Below, one piece after another: positions 47,381 to 59,830 of a stretch of 64,000 nt of DNA (position 1 is its first letter; the number at the start of each line of letters is the position of its first letter). The stretch is from positions 5,333,501-5,397,500 of the forward strand of contig CM050651.1 of assembly GCA_027574665.1 (NCBI GenBank). Direction: 5' to 3'. Both the position numbers and the translations under genes were made by a program. This DNA is from Rhynochetos jubatus. Its lineage: Eukaryota; Chordata; Aves; Eurypygiformes; Rhynochetidae. Below the pieces are notes generated by a model. It did no database searches. It was not told where the DNA came from and worked only from the letters and a program-made list of their open reading frames with translations.

Positions 47381-48260
47381 TCTCTTTAATTGAACTCCAT
47401 TTAAGAATACTTTTCACATGTAATGACTTTTTTTTTTCACCCCATGGGGAAGAAAATATGGGACTCTCAACAATTATTTCTTTGTGGCATTTTATTGCAT
47501 AAAGTGAATTCTAACAGAACACTTCCAGGCTGACAGTCGGTTAAAAAAACCCCAACAAAACCCAAACAAAAAACCCCAGGAAGTTTAATCATTAAGAAAT
47601 AATCCAACCAGATACTGTCAAAAATAGCAAAATCTTAAATTGAGTTAACTAGTTACTATGGCCTCAAGCTTCTGCATCAACTAGTTTGATAATTACTTTC
47701 TTGCTTGTTAGAAATGGAGAAATGTTAAAGGGAAGCTCTATGCCATGTACCACACATGTATGAGTTCTGCATTTGTATTTGCTCACATGCTGACAGTGTG
47801 CTCCAGAAAAATTACTGATGTCAAACTTTAATAACAAATGTCTTTTAAAGAGTGTTATTAAATAAGGCGAGTTAGCCTTGAGAGTGTTTTGTTTGTTTAA
47901 GGGTGGGGGTGGCAGGAAACAAAACTGATTTGGGTTGTATTTTAAATTGTTCCTCTGGGCTTCTGAAGAACAATGCTGGGAAACTAGTTTTTCCACTCTC
48001 AGATCCTCCTCAGCACTAAATTAAACTTTTCTTTGGTTTCAGAGTGCGTACAATAACCATGTCTTATATTTACATTTGTAACCAGCTAAGCTAGTTTCAA
48101 CATATCCCAGTTCTGTTCTTCTCCACAGCAAATACAGCCCATGTCATCCTCAAGTCTACCTGGTACCTTTGGTTTCCACAGATGTTTCTAAAGAAATTTA
48201 GATTTAAAAGTATTTTTCTCTTCACTCTAACCGCTTTCTAAGGAAGACAGTGCTTTGCTC

Positions 48261-48284
48261 AAAAAAAAAAAAAAAAAAAAAAAA
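48261..48284. repeat. Poly-A run (24)
   Basis: An uninterrupted A24. Sequence upstream of it shows no recognisable retrogene. Confidence 0.9.
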
Positions 48285-49501
48285 GACAAACAAAAATGGG
48301 TAATAATAATTCCTGTTGACAAGGAACTGTTGGAATCGCCAAGATGATAGTTTTTCAGGATAGCAATATACTTCCAGCCTTGGATTCCTCTTAAAAGTCC
48401 TTGTAAAGAAATCCTGTTGGACTACTAACACCCAATGCAGCAAATGAGACTTGTTAACAGGACTTAATGCTTTTAATGAAACCAAAATTACATTGAGATT
48501 GCTTGCAGAAAAAGATTTGTAATATTCATACTGTGTAAGGCTGCAGATCGTGCAATGAGGTGCAGTTATGAGTGTCAAAAGATAAGAGTCTTTCCCCAAA
48601 AGACTTGCTCTGCAGAGGCAAGACCGAACAGACGCTGGGTGTGACCTGCAGCACGCCTCCTGGGAAAAGGGTAGGAGCTCCTGAACCTGTGATTCATGCA
48701 TACTACTTATAAATGATTAAAAAAAAAAAAAAAAAAAGTTGCTTAATTCATTAATAAGTATAATAATTTACTTAATAACTGGGTAGTCAAACTTGATCTG
48801 CTTATGCCTATGAAATTAATAATTGCATGCTATGACATACCTGTCTGTAGCTAGGAAATGTATGTTTTACACTGTTTGTTTTACTGGATCTGAAAGATGA
48901 TTTCATTGAAACTATGGTAATTCAGTTTGCGGCAGTAGTTATTAATAAGGCACTAAAATAATATTACTAATTACAAACTAAGAAGATGACATTTGGATCC
49001 AAAATAGGGATCAGAGTTCAGAATAGGCTATAATTGAGATCTGGTATGTCTCGAAAATCAATATGCTGTCTCTGCAAGATTTTTGGCTCTAACAGTAGGA
49101 GATTATCTTGGTCAGAAACTGAAAAACGGTGTGTTGAGGAGTGGGAGGGAAGGAGGGTCATATGTGGCTGGTCTGAAATCAAGTTTATGTAGATAAAGTC
49201 ACAAGAGATGGGTATGGCTGTTTGGACATAGACGTATGTGCTCTCTGTAAATTTAGGTGAGGTGATCAAAGTTGGTTTGTGTTTTAGCCTTCTACTGTAC
49301 GTAAAAGCTGGTATTTAGTACACACACAGTTCAAAGATTCTCATGGACAGCCTAGGTGAAGTTTGGTAAGATGACTCCCACCATTTATTTGTTCAAAGAG
49401 GCAAAGGCTGTGAAGAGAGAGGCCTGAAAATATCTGCTAATGAAAAGGCTTGAGGGAAAAAAGGAGGAGAAGGATGGAGGGGGATTTGTGAGAACAACAA
49501 C

Positions 49502-49525
49502 TTTTTTTTTTTTTTTTTTTTTTTT
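49502..49525. repeat. Poly-T run (24)
   Basis: An uninterrupted T24. No processed gene copy was recognised in the minus orientation beside it. Confidence 0.9.
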
Positions 49526-51228
49526 ACAAGTAGGATGTAGCATGTTAGTGTATTGGATGACTTACACAATGCAGAAGTTTGTTCAGTTAAAATGGGTTGC
49601 TGGGACTTAAAGGAAATGGGAACATATTAGTTTTTTTGACGTTATGCTAATAGAAAATCTTTTCATGATCTGGATGTGAATAAAATACAGGATTTGCTCT
49701 GTCACTCTTATTAAGGAAGAAGGTTAAAAAAGTGTAATTCTTCAAAGGATGTATAATTTGGCTAAATTAATTCAGAGCTGGGAAACACAACCACTGAACT
49801 TTGTTCCTGCCTTCAGCCATGACCAACCCTGCCATTTTGTTCTAATAAGTTTTTATGAAACCATGTGGACATATTCTTTGAAACGTGTAGCTTGTCACTT
49901 CTCTCTTTCCAGTGAGAGAATTTGAGTCATACAGTGAATATACTGAAACAAAGAAAAGTGCATTTGATCATTATGTGCAGAAATGGTATTCCTCAAACAA
50001 GCCACTTAAGCCAAATCAAGTTCAGAAAACGTGATGAATAAATTCAAGGACAGTAATAGTTGTGGAAAGGTTATTTTTTGATACATTTTGAATAGCACCA
50101 GTTTCGGCAGTCAGCTTCCAATGGGAGATCTGGAATTGTGTTAAGCATCTAAACTTCTTATATAGTGTATGTGGAGAGCTGGACACCTCTGGTTGCAATA
50201 CTGGGTCAGTGTGTGTCCTATAGAAAATGCATTGCTGAACTTCCCCGAGGGAAGTGTTGAGTGGGAATGGGTTTTCAAAGTCCTGTATAAAATTTAGACC
50301 CCTTGGTTCTTTGGGGTGATGTGCTTTTACTTTGTGATTGATGAAAAAGTTCTGTTCTGAATATTGATGTCTAGTCTGTTTTTTTTCTCATTTTGTTTTG
50401 TTTCTTTAATGGATTAAGATATTTGGGAATGCAAGCATATGCTGCCTTTCCTCTTTTCCACCCTTTAACCTGCTTAGTTCACCAAACACAGCTCAGTGGT
50501 TAGTACATTTATGTAAGATGTGAAATCAAGGTGTAAATTTCTTCATTATGGGAGTTTCCTAATCTTTGTTTGTTTTAGCCTTCTAAGATATTTTGCTGAG
50601 TTAGTATGTGGTATTTTCTAGCTCTTGAATTTAATTTTGTTATGAAGAGAGGAGAAACATCCAGGATTACTTGGGCCAAACACATTACTCTCCCTTCCCA
50701 GGGAAGTGTCCTGATTATTAAGTATAGGCCTGGTTCTTCCATTTCCTTCTTCAAAGCTTACTTCTTGTTATTGTTGAAATGGTTTATTCAATATGAAATG
50801 AAGCACATGCTTTAGGATGCTGACCTACATAGCTACCAAATGACAAAGCGGTTAGAGCTTTCTCCCTCTAACCTATTGCTTCTTCAATTATTATTAGACA
50901 CTATATTAGCTTTAATAAGAGGGTTAGAGAATAATTTTATCTTACAGATGTTAATTGTTTAGTTTTTAGGATGACTGACTGGGCTGAGGGTCACCTTCAT
51001 TTTGGTCACCTCTGGCAGAGGATAATCTCGACTTCAAAATATCAAGATGAAGGTGTTCCTTACTTTTATTCAGCCATGCCTTTCCTGAAAGGAAATCATG
51101 GGTGAAATATTTACTAAATCAGGTTTCTCAAGAACAAGGTGGAGAAATTAGGAGTGGTTTATGCCTAACAGAAGAACAGATGAGAGGCAGCTCAGATCTG
51201 GAAAGATGGAAGCTTTTTCTAGCTGTAT

Positions 51229-51309
51229 GGAAAAAACCCAACTAAACCAAACAAAACCCAAACCAAAAAAAACCCCACAACAAAACCTCACAAACAAACC
51301 CCACAAACC
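51229..51309. repeat. A/C-only low-complexity tract
   Basis: About 80 bp built almost only of A and C (AAACCC, CAAACAAACCCC words) with no fixed period. Similar tracts occur at 57448-57562 and, as the G/T complement, near 20508-20620. Confidence 0.8.
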
Positions 51310-51599
51310 TGCTGGTGCTTAAAACATTTAGCTGTCTAAGGCTAAGACAATTACAGTTACAGCTAGGGTTTGGTTTTTTTTTTTTTCAAAGTAGGCAATA
51401 GCCAAGTGGGGTTTTTTAGGTACAATGCTGTAGACTGCTTTATTCAGTGTGTATATTAATTTAAGCCTGAAGCTTTTATTTATTTATTTTTTTCTTCTGG
51501 ACATTTTTCACCCTGAAAAAAAGGCAAATCAGTGATGCAGCACCAGCGATCAATTCATGTGATATCATGACCTTGTTGCTGGAAGAGAAAGTAGTTAAT

Positions 51600-52400
51600 G
51601 CATTTTTTGGGATGGTCCATCTGATCCTCTCAGGCTTCTGACCTGTCAAATGAATGCTTTACTCTTTACCTGCTTAAGGAGACGACATTGTATACTTGGA
51701 AACCATTATGTCAAAATGTAGAGTTATTGATGATTGCTCATAATACAGATGGCACGTTTTAGACATTTGTGACTCCTTGCCATGGAAATGACCTTGCTAA
51801 TTGATGTCTTTCTTTTCAAACATCAGCAAGGGCACCCCCCCCCCCCCCCCCCCCCCCAATAGATATGTAAAATTTGCATGAAATTTGTTTCACTGAAGAC
51901 ATCCATTACCCTGAAAAGTCACTGTGATTACTAAAGTTAAGTCTGTCCAAATATAGTAATGATACAAGTTATGAATTTTATCTGTCCCCTAAAAATCTTA
52001 CCTTTGAAAGAAATAAATTAATGCATTTCTGATCCAGAAGACATGCTGGTTTATTAATTAGTGTACAAGGAATTGTTAGTTTAGATGATTATGTTCAATT
52101 AAGTATAATGAATGTAATTAATATAGATTCTAGTTTTAGGTGGTTGAGTTAATAGTGCCATTAAATGCTTCTATTATGGTGCTGCTTGTATCAGGGAAAC
52201 AAAGTTTAAAATGAAAGAGGCAGAAGTGCTTTATTCTTCAGTCGTCTCAGTGAGCAAAATAACTTCTCTCTGATTGTGAAATATGCATAATAGTTTACAT
52301 TTCTTTTGTAATTGAATCTTATAAATACACTATATTAAAATATGCTCTAAAATTTTGCAACACAGCCTTTAAAATATTTCATTACTGTGTGGTTACAAAG
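51600..52400. promoter_or_regulatory. Candidate conserved element rich in homeodomain sites
   Basis: Dense, non-repetitive TAATTAG, CAATTAAG, GTAATTAAT and ATGCATAAT words lie mainly between 52.0 and 52.35 kb. More mixed sequence at 51.6-51.8 kb lies on the other side of the poly-C run. This density is the highest I saw in the desert. Enhancer function is inference. Confidence 0.25.
51835..51857. repeat. Poly-C run (23)
   Basis: An uninterrupted C23 in otherwise AT-rich DNA; its complement is a G-quadruplex-prone G23. An octamer motif follows at 51872-51879. Exact length is uncertain in any assembly. Confidence 0.9.
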
Positions 52401-54289
52401 TAGTATTCACAACAAGGAGAGTGTACTTGCTTCAAAGTATGCAGGATTTATTTACTAAATATCTTGTACTCTGTTACATAGGTTTAGCAAATGACGAATA
52501 ACCCACAACAAATACTGTTCAAAAAGGAAGTGGTTCTGAGTAAGGCTTTCCTCTCTGTGTTTTTGTATCTTTTTCATTTCTCCTGTTTTGTTGTGAGATG
52601 GTGGTGGTGGAAAGGTGTTTTTCACGGATTCACAGAGGCTACTCTTGTGCTTCAGAGCTCCGAAGCCAACAAATAAAGAAGAAACCTGTGACAAACTGGT
52701 TCTGGAAGCTGTTTCATTTATTTTATTGTATTTAAATAAGACAATATTAAATTTTGAAGCATAACAAAGTGTTGACATAGCTATTTCATCAGGCTTTGTT
52801 TACTTCATACACAATGGAAAGTAAGAGTTTTGGAAATAGTATGTTCTCTTCTCCTGGATGCAAGTCCTATTCTCAAGGGCCAGAAGATGATGCTGATCTC
52901 ATAGCAGAGAACACTCTCCGTAGATCATTCTCTCCAGAAAATCCACTGTCAGTAACGTGTGAACACACTGCCCCTCCCTATATTAAAATGTAGTATATTC
53001 CTACTTTGAAAAACTTTGAGCAGCGAAAGCTTGATTTAAGGAACATAAAAACTGGAATGTCAGGAGGTAACTACGTAGCCATGTGGAAATACCAGCTAGC
53101 CATAAAAGAGCACTTGTTTTCTCATGGTGATTAGTGCTGCAAGTAACCTGTAATTTCATTGTGCTAATAAAATGCAGACCAAATGTGATTTGAAAAATTT
53201 CCATTTGTTTGACCGTTTTTAAGGAAATATTTTGGCCTTTTCTGCTCTACAGCTGGTGGTACTGCTTCTCTCCTTGCTATTACATTAAAGCAAACTCTAG
53301 ATGCTTTAGAACTGAAGATAAAATTGACCATGTATATCCACGCTGATATATGAGCTTTGGATTGAACAACATCTGTTCTAAATACACATATTGTAGGGAT
53401 AGACAGTTGCTTCAATAGTCACCTAGAAGTGACAAGTGACTGGAGTTTTACTTCTCCCTCCTTTGCTATACAGGAATGAAATTTCAGCCTCTGCTAGATG
53501 GATTTTCCCACAGTTTTTACCAGCTTGCAGTAGGTGTCTGTGTTGTTGCTGCAGCTGTGGGTATCCTGTAGCTGTCTTATGGAGACCTTAGTGGAACCTG
53601 TTGGTTCAGTTTTTCGTGCGCATCTGAGAAAGGACAAGAAGCAGTTGCATGTACTTTCTTTACATTTTTCCTTCCGGTGGAAGGCTCTGGTGTATGAACA
53701 GTGAGTGTCTCCAAAAGCAGCCCTTCCTCAAGTGAGCTGTTGCTGGAGAAGTTCTGTATTTTTATGAATGTTCTATAGTGTCACCTAATCACTTTATTTC
53801 TATGAGGTGTTTTCATAGCAAAGACAGAAAGATACAGTCCTAAAGCAACCATTTTACATGTTGCTGCTGTATCTGTTCCCTCTACATCCTTGCTTTCCCA
53901 ACAGAGAAGTTATGGTTTTTTTTCTCCCGCTGAGGAGCTCAACACTATGATAATGTTCTGACTACGTGAGCTGGAAAAAGTGGCCAAAAGTTATGCAAAT
54001 GAGAGAGAGAAAAGCTTTTCAGTGTTGTACAAACTGTACAAAATTACTCTGCTATAACTTGGGTAGTTGAACTGAAGAAAGGAAGCAGTGATTCAGAGAT
54101 AAAAGTGGCAGAGGCACATTCTTGTAGATGCTGCTACTTCCATTTCTTCCCTACTCCAATCAGTGAGAATTTGCAGCAAAGGGATGGAACTCAACTTTAT
54201 GCTTCACATGTGATATTTCTAAGCAATACCAAGATGAAGTGATACTGAACAGTCTCATTTAATGGCACATATTTCTCTGACACATCCTA

Positions 54290-54440
54290 GATTTCATAAA
54301 CATTGGATTTATTGCCTACTTGGGTTTCGTTTGAAATGATAAGGCTGAAAATCATTATGCAATCTCAAATTCTGCCTAGGTTGTTTCATTGTTTAAGGAC
54401 ACAACAAAGCTCTAATTATAGCAGAGATTTTTGTTATTAG
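54290..54440. promoter_or_regulatory. Candidate conserved non-coding element
   Basis: A short block with ATCATTATGCAATC, TTGTTTCATTGTTTAAGGAC and CTAATTATAG words suggests SOX, POU and homeodomain sites in close array. Evidence is by eye only. Confidence 0.17.
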
Positions 54441-56464
54441 GGAGGGATGGTGAGAAACTATTAAATTCTTGTACAAAATTAAGAGACAAGAAAAGACATT
54501 ATTATAAAATGTATCCAGGCCATTATATTATAGAGCTTTTTTTTTACTTGAAAGATATTTGATAGGAGATGCTTGTGTTTTATGTAGAGTTCTAGTACTG
54601 ACACCAAGATGCTCAATATCAGATGAATATAGCTCTGATTATTATAGGAACCTTAAATTGATAGTATGTAACTGATGGGAGCATGAATGGATTTTTTTTT
54701 TATGCTGTCATAAACAAGATGTAGATCAGTGTCTTTGATCTAATCTCTAAAAATTCCCTTCTTCCACTGCATGTGCCTGTTATAATGTCCCATTTTTTTT
54801 AAGAAAGAAATCCTCTTTTTCCTCCTGTGCATACATAATATTTGAAAAGCAATGATGTTGAACTCTTCATCAGTTCCTGTCTGCAGTACCAATCCTTTGA
54901 ATTTCACAATTGGGGTTTGCTATTTTCTATGCAAAAGTGAAACTCAAACGCACGGGCTGCCTTGCAAGTTGTGATGACGTATGATTTTCTCACCAGTTTC
55001 ATTCCGAGATCTATCAAACTGAATAATTTTCTACTTTCATAAACTGTCATATTAACTTGGATGGAGTGATGCTGCACGGCTCAACATTGAAATTTAGTTC
55101 AGTAGCCCACAGTGCAGAAACATGTTTGTATAACAGTGAAGTACAAATAATAAACCTTGCCACTTCCTTGCCAGTTTCAACGTAAAGGCCTACTGACCAA
55201 CTTAGGGTGTGTTTATGTGCCACAGAAGCCTGCATAGCTGAGTAGAGGCTACAAAATGAAGGAGTACAGGGAAGTAAGCAGAAGTACTTTACGATGACCT
55301 GAGTGCACAACACTAAGGTGGTGAAGGTAATATAAAATCTGTTAAATGAGATCTGAGACATGATCTTTTGAAGCTACTTGGTGTGTCAGAAGGGGAGTCT
55401 TGTGTTTTAAACAATTTCCAGTTTGCCTTTGACACTGCTGCAAGAACTTAAAAAAAAAAAAAAAAAAATTGGTACCTGTAGTTGAATATGGTTTCTGCAG
55501 AACCTTGTAAATTCTTCAGGTGGAGGTTCTGTATAATGGGAGTTAGAGGAGGTTGCCTGTTGTCCCTTTTGACAACAAAACAAGATTTGTTTAGTATAGA
55601 TGGTTGGATGCTTGAAATTCATTGTCCCTCTGTAAAGCTGATAGCACAAATCTATGTTGGTTGAGTCTACAAGCTGCAGCCAAATCTTTAAAAAGGTCTC
55701 CTCTGTCAGTATTAAAGGTTAGTGTTTTCTTCTGCAGGTTTCTGCATCTATCTTTTATGATGTCAGCTGCCACTGGACTGCGAAGAGATGACAAAGGAAA
55801 TTTTATTAGGAAAGGGATGGGGTAAAGTGGCTGGTGGAGGAAGGTGGGAAAAGTTTCCATTCGTATGCAATGAAACTTTAGTATCAAAGGGTCACTGCAA
55901 CCTTTAAAAGGGGATTTTTTAATAGCTCGGTGTACTTACAGTTCATACGACAAGAGACTTTTCAGAGGTGATCTACTGTTCTCAGGCCAGTTTTTATGCA
56001 GACTGAGCAAAAGCAGCTCCAGAAGCTAAGCTAATGCATCTGCTTAATATACTCATCTTGGATCTTGACAAGATTGGCTTTTTGGCTGCAATGCTGGGTC
56101 TGCTTCAGCAACAGAGCTACCAGCTATTGGTTTTCTCTGTTGTCACCAGTAGATACCAGTGCAACAATGCGGAATTACTACCAAATGCTTGAAACAGTGA
56201 CACGGGCATCTCCTTTGTTCTTCCCCAGGCAGCTGCCCAGAGGCCATTAATCTGTGACGGGAAAGAGGGGGACTTGGCAGTGATTTGACTTGTACATTGA
56301 CAGGAGGTACATGAACAACTGTTTATTTCCAGAGACTTCCTGGGTAGCTCTGAACATATCTGTCCTTTCATGAAAAATGTAGCTGGGTAAGATCTTGACT
56401 CTAGGGAGAGAGAGGAAGCTGCATACTGATGTTTCGACCTGCCACTCTTTATTGTTTTTCCTTC

Positions 56465-56602
56465 TTTATTGTAAAGAAATATAATTTAAAATTTAAAGGA
56501 TAACATTAGTAAAATATTATTCAATTTAATTTGATTTGAATTAAAATGAAACTGATAAAAAGTTATATTTATATAGAAAACATGCATAATAAAATATTTA
56601 AA
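56465..56602. other. AT-extreme block, possible matrix-attachment sequence
   Basis: About 140 bp composed almost only of A and T, with AATTTAAAATTTAAA and AATATTATTCAATTTAA words and no repeat period. Such unwinding-prone sequence is typical of matrix attachment regions. Function is untested. Confidence 0.3.
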
Positions 56603-57447
56603 CTGCAGAAGCCCTCAGGGAGAAGCACCATCATAACCTTCTTTTTCCTTTCTTCTACCTCTCCTTTCCCAAATGGCTATATCGTGTGGGCTCAAATTCT
56701 GTAAGAACTCATGCATTAGAAAGAGTAATAGACTTTTCTGTATGCCAATAGCTGCAGAAGCATGCAATTGCAAATGAAGAAACTGATGTGTAAAGGTTCA
56801 ATGAGTTCTTCAGAGAACAAACGAAGCTGGCATTAGTCATTATGTGTCATTGCTTATATGCACGGAAGTGGGTGTATCTGTATCATGTTCCCATTCCTAA
56901 ATAAATTGATAGTTAGACATATTTAACAAGAACAGCTGTAAGTGTAATATTTATATTTTAGGATTTTTTTTTGGTGAAAATCTGCACATCACAGACTTTT
57001 ACAAATATAAGCACAAGATAATCCTTCTTCATCAGAATTAGTCATAATGATTGTGAAGAGATCTGAATTTTTATATTGCTCCTACCCCTGTTGTGAATTT
57101 CTTATGAATAAGCTGATAGTTTCAGTTTTCAAAGATGTCAGGCCAGCATTTTTTCTACCAGTGACTAACAGCAGTTGTTCTCTGGTAGCAATTATTTTTA
57201 TCTTTCACAGTGTATAAAGGCTTGATGTGCTGTAACTAATCTTCTTGAGGTGAAAACTTCTTTTGCTTTTGTCTTAAATTTTGAGTAGTTTGAAGAAAAA
57301 ATCCTAAAGCTGTCCATTGGAATGAAAAAATGCTTTGTTGTCATTCTGGGATATGTTTTGATCACCAGTTATTTTATGATTGCATTAACATTGTTATAAT
57401 TATTTTAAAGCAGATTTAGGGTTCCACCTTTCAAATCCCACTTGTTA

Positions 57448-57562
57448 AAAACAACAAACAAAAAACCCAATAAAACAAAAAACCCACACAGAAAACAACA
57501 ACAACAACAACAAAAAAAAATCACCCCCAAAAAAAACCCAACCAGAAAAACCCAACCAAAAC
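57448..57562. repeat. A/C-only low-complexity tract with (AAC)n core
   Basis: About 115 bp of nearly pure A and C, including a short (AAC)n microsatellite core at about 57496-57511 and AAAACCCAACC words. Frames through it are low-complexity artefacts. Confidence 0.85.
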
Positions 57563-59629
57563 CGTGCCACTGTAAGGTAACTGATATAACTGAACTCATC
57601 ATTCATTGTCTCTGGGTAGGATATCAACCTGGGATAGCGATTTGCACATAGGTTCTCCAGAGAGGTAAGATGTTGTGCATGAAAGTTCATAACTATCTGT
57701 GATAGACTACTTTAGGAATATGAGTGAAAAATTCAGTCTAGGTTCTGATAAACTGAATGCTTATCTGTCCCAAATAGAATTCCTTCTAAGCATCATATAA
57801 AGAAATCATGCTACGATTAATTAGAATTTTAAAAATAGTTGTATTTTGTTCAAATATATTCTTCTGTTCAATATATTTTCAATGTCTTTCCTGTTTCATA
57901 AATGTTACGAATTTGACTTTAAAGAAACCCGATGATAAAATATTGCTCAGAACAGAAAGGGCAAGGTATGGGGAATACGATACTTAAAATTTGTGATTCA
58001 AGAGGAACACAGTAACTTGAGGTCAGGAGTCATTCAAAAAGCATTCAAAATTCAAGAAGAGGTGAATAAGAGTTAGAGTTGAAAATGAGAGCATTATTCA
58101 CTTCAGTAACACATCTGAAAAAGATTTTTCTGTTTTAATGTGGCTCATGTAGAAGACTAGACATAGTAGGGTTAACAATTTTTGCTTTTGTATTGAATTA
58201 CGGTGTATAGCGCACAGGACTAACGTGTGTACAGGTTTCTTGCTGGCTCAGACTGAGAGGAGTCCAAAAGCACTGACAAGAATAAAATCTAAGTTTATTC
58301 TCCATGTTTTCCCATTTAAGACCAGCTTCCTGGAGTGAAATGGGAACACTGTAAGAAAGGTATCAGAAATATTTGAGGTAGTGTCATTAACATAACAGGA
58401 GATAAAAATGGCCACTTAGATGATCATTAAAAAATCAGGACTTTACAAGAATATGAAAGATCACCTCCTGACATACCTCTCTATGTCCTCCTGAAATGTG
58501 AATCACTGATCCCTTGGTCCTGGCTTTTACTAAGGCAAAAGAAAGGAAATACTGTAGCATGTTATACAATGCTATCTACTGAACTAGGGTGTGTGAGGAG
58601 GGGAGGGAATGGGGTAAGATGAGCTCACAACCAAGGGATGAGATTTGAGTTACAGTCTACACTTAACAGCAAATAATCGGGTTCCCTGCATGTGCCCAGG
58701 TATTAGAATTACAGTATCATTTAATACTGTGAACCACCATGTTCTGGTGGATACTGCCTCTCTCTTCCTAGTCTTTAAATATACTTGAATATTTAAATTT
58801 ACCACTGGCAGCCTCCTGTTTAATCATGTGGAGATAGGCAGTCTAAACAAGTTCTGCTAGGAAATCCATCTCCCAGCTGAACTGCTGAGTGAATAAAAGA
58901 CTTGGCTCTCATTTTGTCAATGCTGTTTATTATATGAATACAACACTGTTCACTTCAACAGACCCATGAAGGATAACCGTTACTTTCCTAGCACAGTACT
59001 TTTCCTGATTTAGGGAAGGACGTGTAAGAAACTGAGACCCGCTGTCAAATGTATTGCTGTGTAGGAAACAAACATTTTTCTTCCTTACAGTCTCTAATTT
59101 TGACCATCTTAATATTAGCTGAGATGTCATTTCTTGTTTGAAATACAGGATTTTGGGGTCTTATTTTGAAAATGTTCAAATATTCTTGTTAACCTTTATT
59201 CTTTCTTTCTCTATCCTGCCCCAGTTACGCTGACAATAGTTGAATTCAGTTTACTAGTCTCTCATTTTAGGAGTTTCTTTCACGAATGGAAATGTTTTCC
59301 TGAGGAAGTCTGAAATTTACCAGCCAACTCCACTGTTGATCCCTATAAGTCTCTATTCTTTCCTCAAATGAAGCAGCTGGTAAGCTTTACATACCAAGAA
59401 GACAATTTGATCATAATTGCATCAAAATGTGCCATTTCATCAAACAAGTTAGTTTCACTTGTTTACTCTTAAACGTTTAATCACGGCTAATAAGTTCTAT
59501 TATTTGTAACTGTGTCAAGCTTCATCCATGTTCTGTAACAGAAAAAATCTAAAACTAGAATTTGATAATTTATTTTAAGCCATATTTCTGTGATAACTGC
59601 TCCACAATTGATCTTGAGGATATCAGTTT

Positions 59630-59830
59630 TGTCCTCAGCATCCTTAATTATATGGCTGTCTAATTGGTTCTTATTGTTTAAACATCACAACACAGATTAT
59701 CATCAGTCACCGTCTCATTAATACCACCTGGCTTGATAACAGTGATACCGTGCAGTCAGGTTTCCTGTGTACATATGGGATGCGACATTCTGTAATAGCC
59801 TTTGACAAAGAGTACACAAAGAATAACACT
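59630..59830. promoter_or_regulatory. Candidate conserved non-coding element
   Basis: Non-repetitive block with CTTAATTATATGG, CTAATTGG, TTGTTTAAAC and GATTATCATCAGTCACC words plus retained CpGs (ACCGTC, ATACCGTGC). Suggestive of a developmental enhancer. Not aligned. Confidence 0.2.

Noticed and set aside
48222-48701. 159-codon minus frame with a poly-Phe stretch
   Set aside because: The Phe run is the A24 homopolymer read in antisense. Nothing in the rest is recognised, and a frame this long can occur by chance in a window of this size.
55450-55468. Poly-A run considered as a retrogene tail
   Set aside because: No coding remnant, target-site duplication or known element lies upstream. The same holds for the other A/T homopolymers in 46-64 kb.
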